From contig CAZNZD010000041.1 of assembly GCA_964577435.1 (NCBI GenBank), positions 1-14,209 on the forward strand: a DNA stretch of 14,209 nucleotides, in the 5' to 3' direction. This document shows, piece after piece, positions 13,419-14,209 of the stretch. This stretch comes from MWDF01 sp964577435 (GTDB lineage: Bacteria; Bacillota; DTU025; MWDF01). Under the pieces are notes generated by a model. The model was not told the origin of the DNA and did not search any database. It was given only the letters and a program-made list of their open reading frames with translations. Every line of letters begins with the position of its first letter. The first letter of the stretch is position 1. Both the position numbers and the translations under genes were made by a program.

Positions 13419-13461
13419 TATAATTACATCAGAGGGAAGCCCTGCAGCCCCACTTGCTGCA
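13419..13461 (+). promoter_or_regulatory. putative -10 box and leader hairpin of the PAS gene
   Basis: Perfect TATAAT at 13419-13424, with no recognisable -35 at normal spacing. In the leader, TGCAGC (13443-13448) / GCTGCA (13456-13461) form a 6-bp stem with a 7-nt loop upstream of the ribosome site. A weak promoter or one needing an activator is possible. Confidence 0.4.
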
Positions 13462-13487
13462 AAGGCCCCTCAACGGAGGCATCGGCT

Positions 13488-14209
13488 ATGGCGGACGGAC
13501 GAGCGGCATCCAACGTTGCAAACATCGGCTCCGACTACAGAAAGGTCTTCGATGCGACTCCTGATCCGATGGTCATCTGCGGAAGGGACGGTAGCATCCT
13601 CGCCTTCAATGCGGCCTCCTATGTCAAGTTCTGCTTTACTCCTGACGAGTTCCCGCTTCTTAAGCTCAGGGACCTCGACTCCACCATGAAGTCGGATGCG
13701 CGGATGAGGTCGGTATTAAGCCTCGAGGAGGGCGAGGAGCTCGGCACGGAGGTCAAGTTCCATAGGCAGGACGGGCTCGTAATCGACCTTGAGGTCAGCT
13801 ACCACCCCATCAAGTGGGGGGACCAACCGGCCCTTCTCGTCATATTTAGGGACGTCACCCAAAGAAAGCTCCTGGAGAGCTCAATATCCTCATACCAGGC
13901 GCAAGTCCTTGCGGTAATGAATAGCACTGACGATTTCGTTTGGTCCGTGGACGCAAAGGAGTTCAGGCTCTTATCCTTCAACGACGCCTTCGAGTCCTTC
14001 TTCAAGGGCATGAGAGGAATTACGCCGAAGCTCGGCATGCTTCCCAGTGAGCTGCTTCAGGAGGATACAGCCGGCAAGTGGGTCGGCTTCTACGAGGCTG
14101 CCTTAAGAGACGGCGGCTTCTCTACCGAGTACAAGCTCGCAAGGGAGGGCAGGGTCCTTCTTCTTAACCTGCACGAGATCAACAAGGGCGGAAGGCTCAT
14201 CGGCATCTC
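13488..14209 (+). CDS. PAS-PAS sensor protein (partial, C-terminus outside window)
   Basis: 240 complete codons, open to the window end. ATG 13488 has GGAGG 8 nt upstream. The first PAS domain spans about 16-130 (YRKVFDATPDPMVICGRDGS, ending FRDVTQRKLLE, the typical PAS-linker phrase). The second starts at about 139 (VLAVMNSTDDFVWSVDAKEF, then SFNDAFESFF) and runs off the end. No signal peptide or membrane segment is seen, so the visible part is cytoplasmic. Output would most often be a histidine kinase or a diguanylate cyclase/phosphodiesterase; neither can be seen here. It is divergent from the lipoprotein unit, which it might regulate (inference). Confidence 0.85.
   Translation, partial: MADGRAASNVANIGSDYRKVFDATPDPMVICGRDGSILAFNAASYVKFCFTPDEFPLLKLRDLDSTMKSDARMRSVLSLEEGEELGTEVKFHRQDGLVIDLEVSYHPIKWGDQPALLVIFRDVTQRKLLESSISSYQAQVLAVMNSTDDFVWSVDAKEFRLLSFNDAFESFFKGMRGITPKLGMLPSELLQEDTAGKWVGFYEAALRDGGFSTEYKLAREGRVLLLNLHEINKGGRLIGI

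Noticed and set aside
1..14209. CRISPR array, insertion sequence, tRNA or rRNA
   Set aside because: No regularly spaced repeat series, transposase motif, terminal inverted repeat pair or cloverleaf-like sequence was seen on either strand by eye.

Overview
The window looks like chromosome of a GC-rich, Gram-negative bacterium. Arg is often AGG and Ile often ATA in otherwise G/C-rich codons, there are periplasmic and lipoprotein export signals, and acyl-CoA genes are dense. An anaerobic Desulfobacterota-like host is my guess; nothing here fixes the taxon.

Region 1 (1-4945, leftward) is one long operon. In transcription order it holds a divergent KAS III-like condensing enzyme, a FabG-type short-chain dehydrogenase, and an ABC importer of the branched-chain/hydrophobic amino acid (HAAT) family: binding protein (livK), two ATPases (livG, livF) and permease (livH, cut by the window start). 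A strong hairpin sits between livK and livG.

Region 2 (4946-5160) is the divergent control region. It carries two long inverted repeats of about 30 bp: one lies over the putative leftward promoter, the other directly follows a perfect TATAAT facing right.

Region 3 (5161-9980, rightward) is a second operon: a double-headed TetR regulator (two complete TetR halves in one chain), a second KAS III-like protein with two altered active-site positions, an acyl-CoA:carboxylate CoA-transferase and a full-length thiolase. Regions 1 and 3 together read as a regulated divergon for importing a small, probably hydrophobic or branched acid, charging it with CoA, and oxidising and cleaving (or building) it as a 3-keto/3-hydroxyacyl-CoA. 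The substrate is not readable from the sequence.

Region 4 (9981-13487) is a separate module. Three paralogous lipoproteins of an unrecognised family, probably beta-sandwich, sit in two leftward units. Each unit has a near-identical 19-bp dyad over its -35 box, a leader of about 200 nt and a related terminator. The first gene of the distal unit carries an in-frame TAG at codon 5 of an otherwise intact signal peptide. Between the units is an AT-richer island with a small DUF1413-like gene and its own strong promoter.

Region 5 (13488-14209, rightward) is the start of a PAS-PAS sensor protein cut by the window end.
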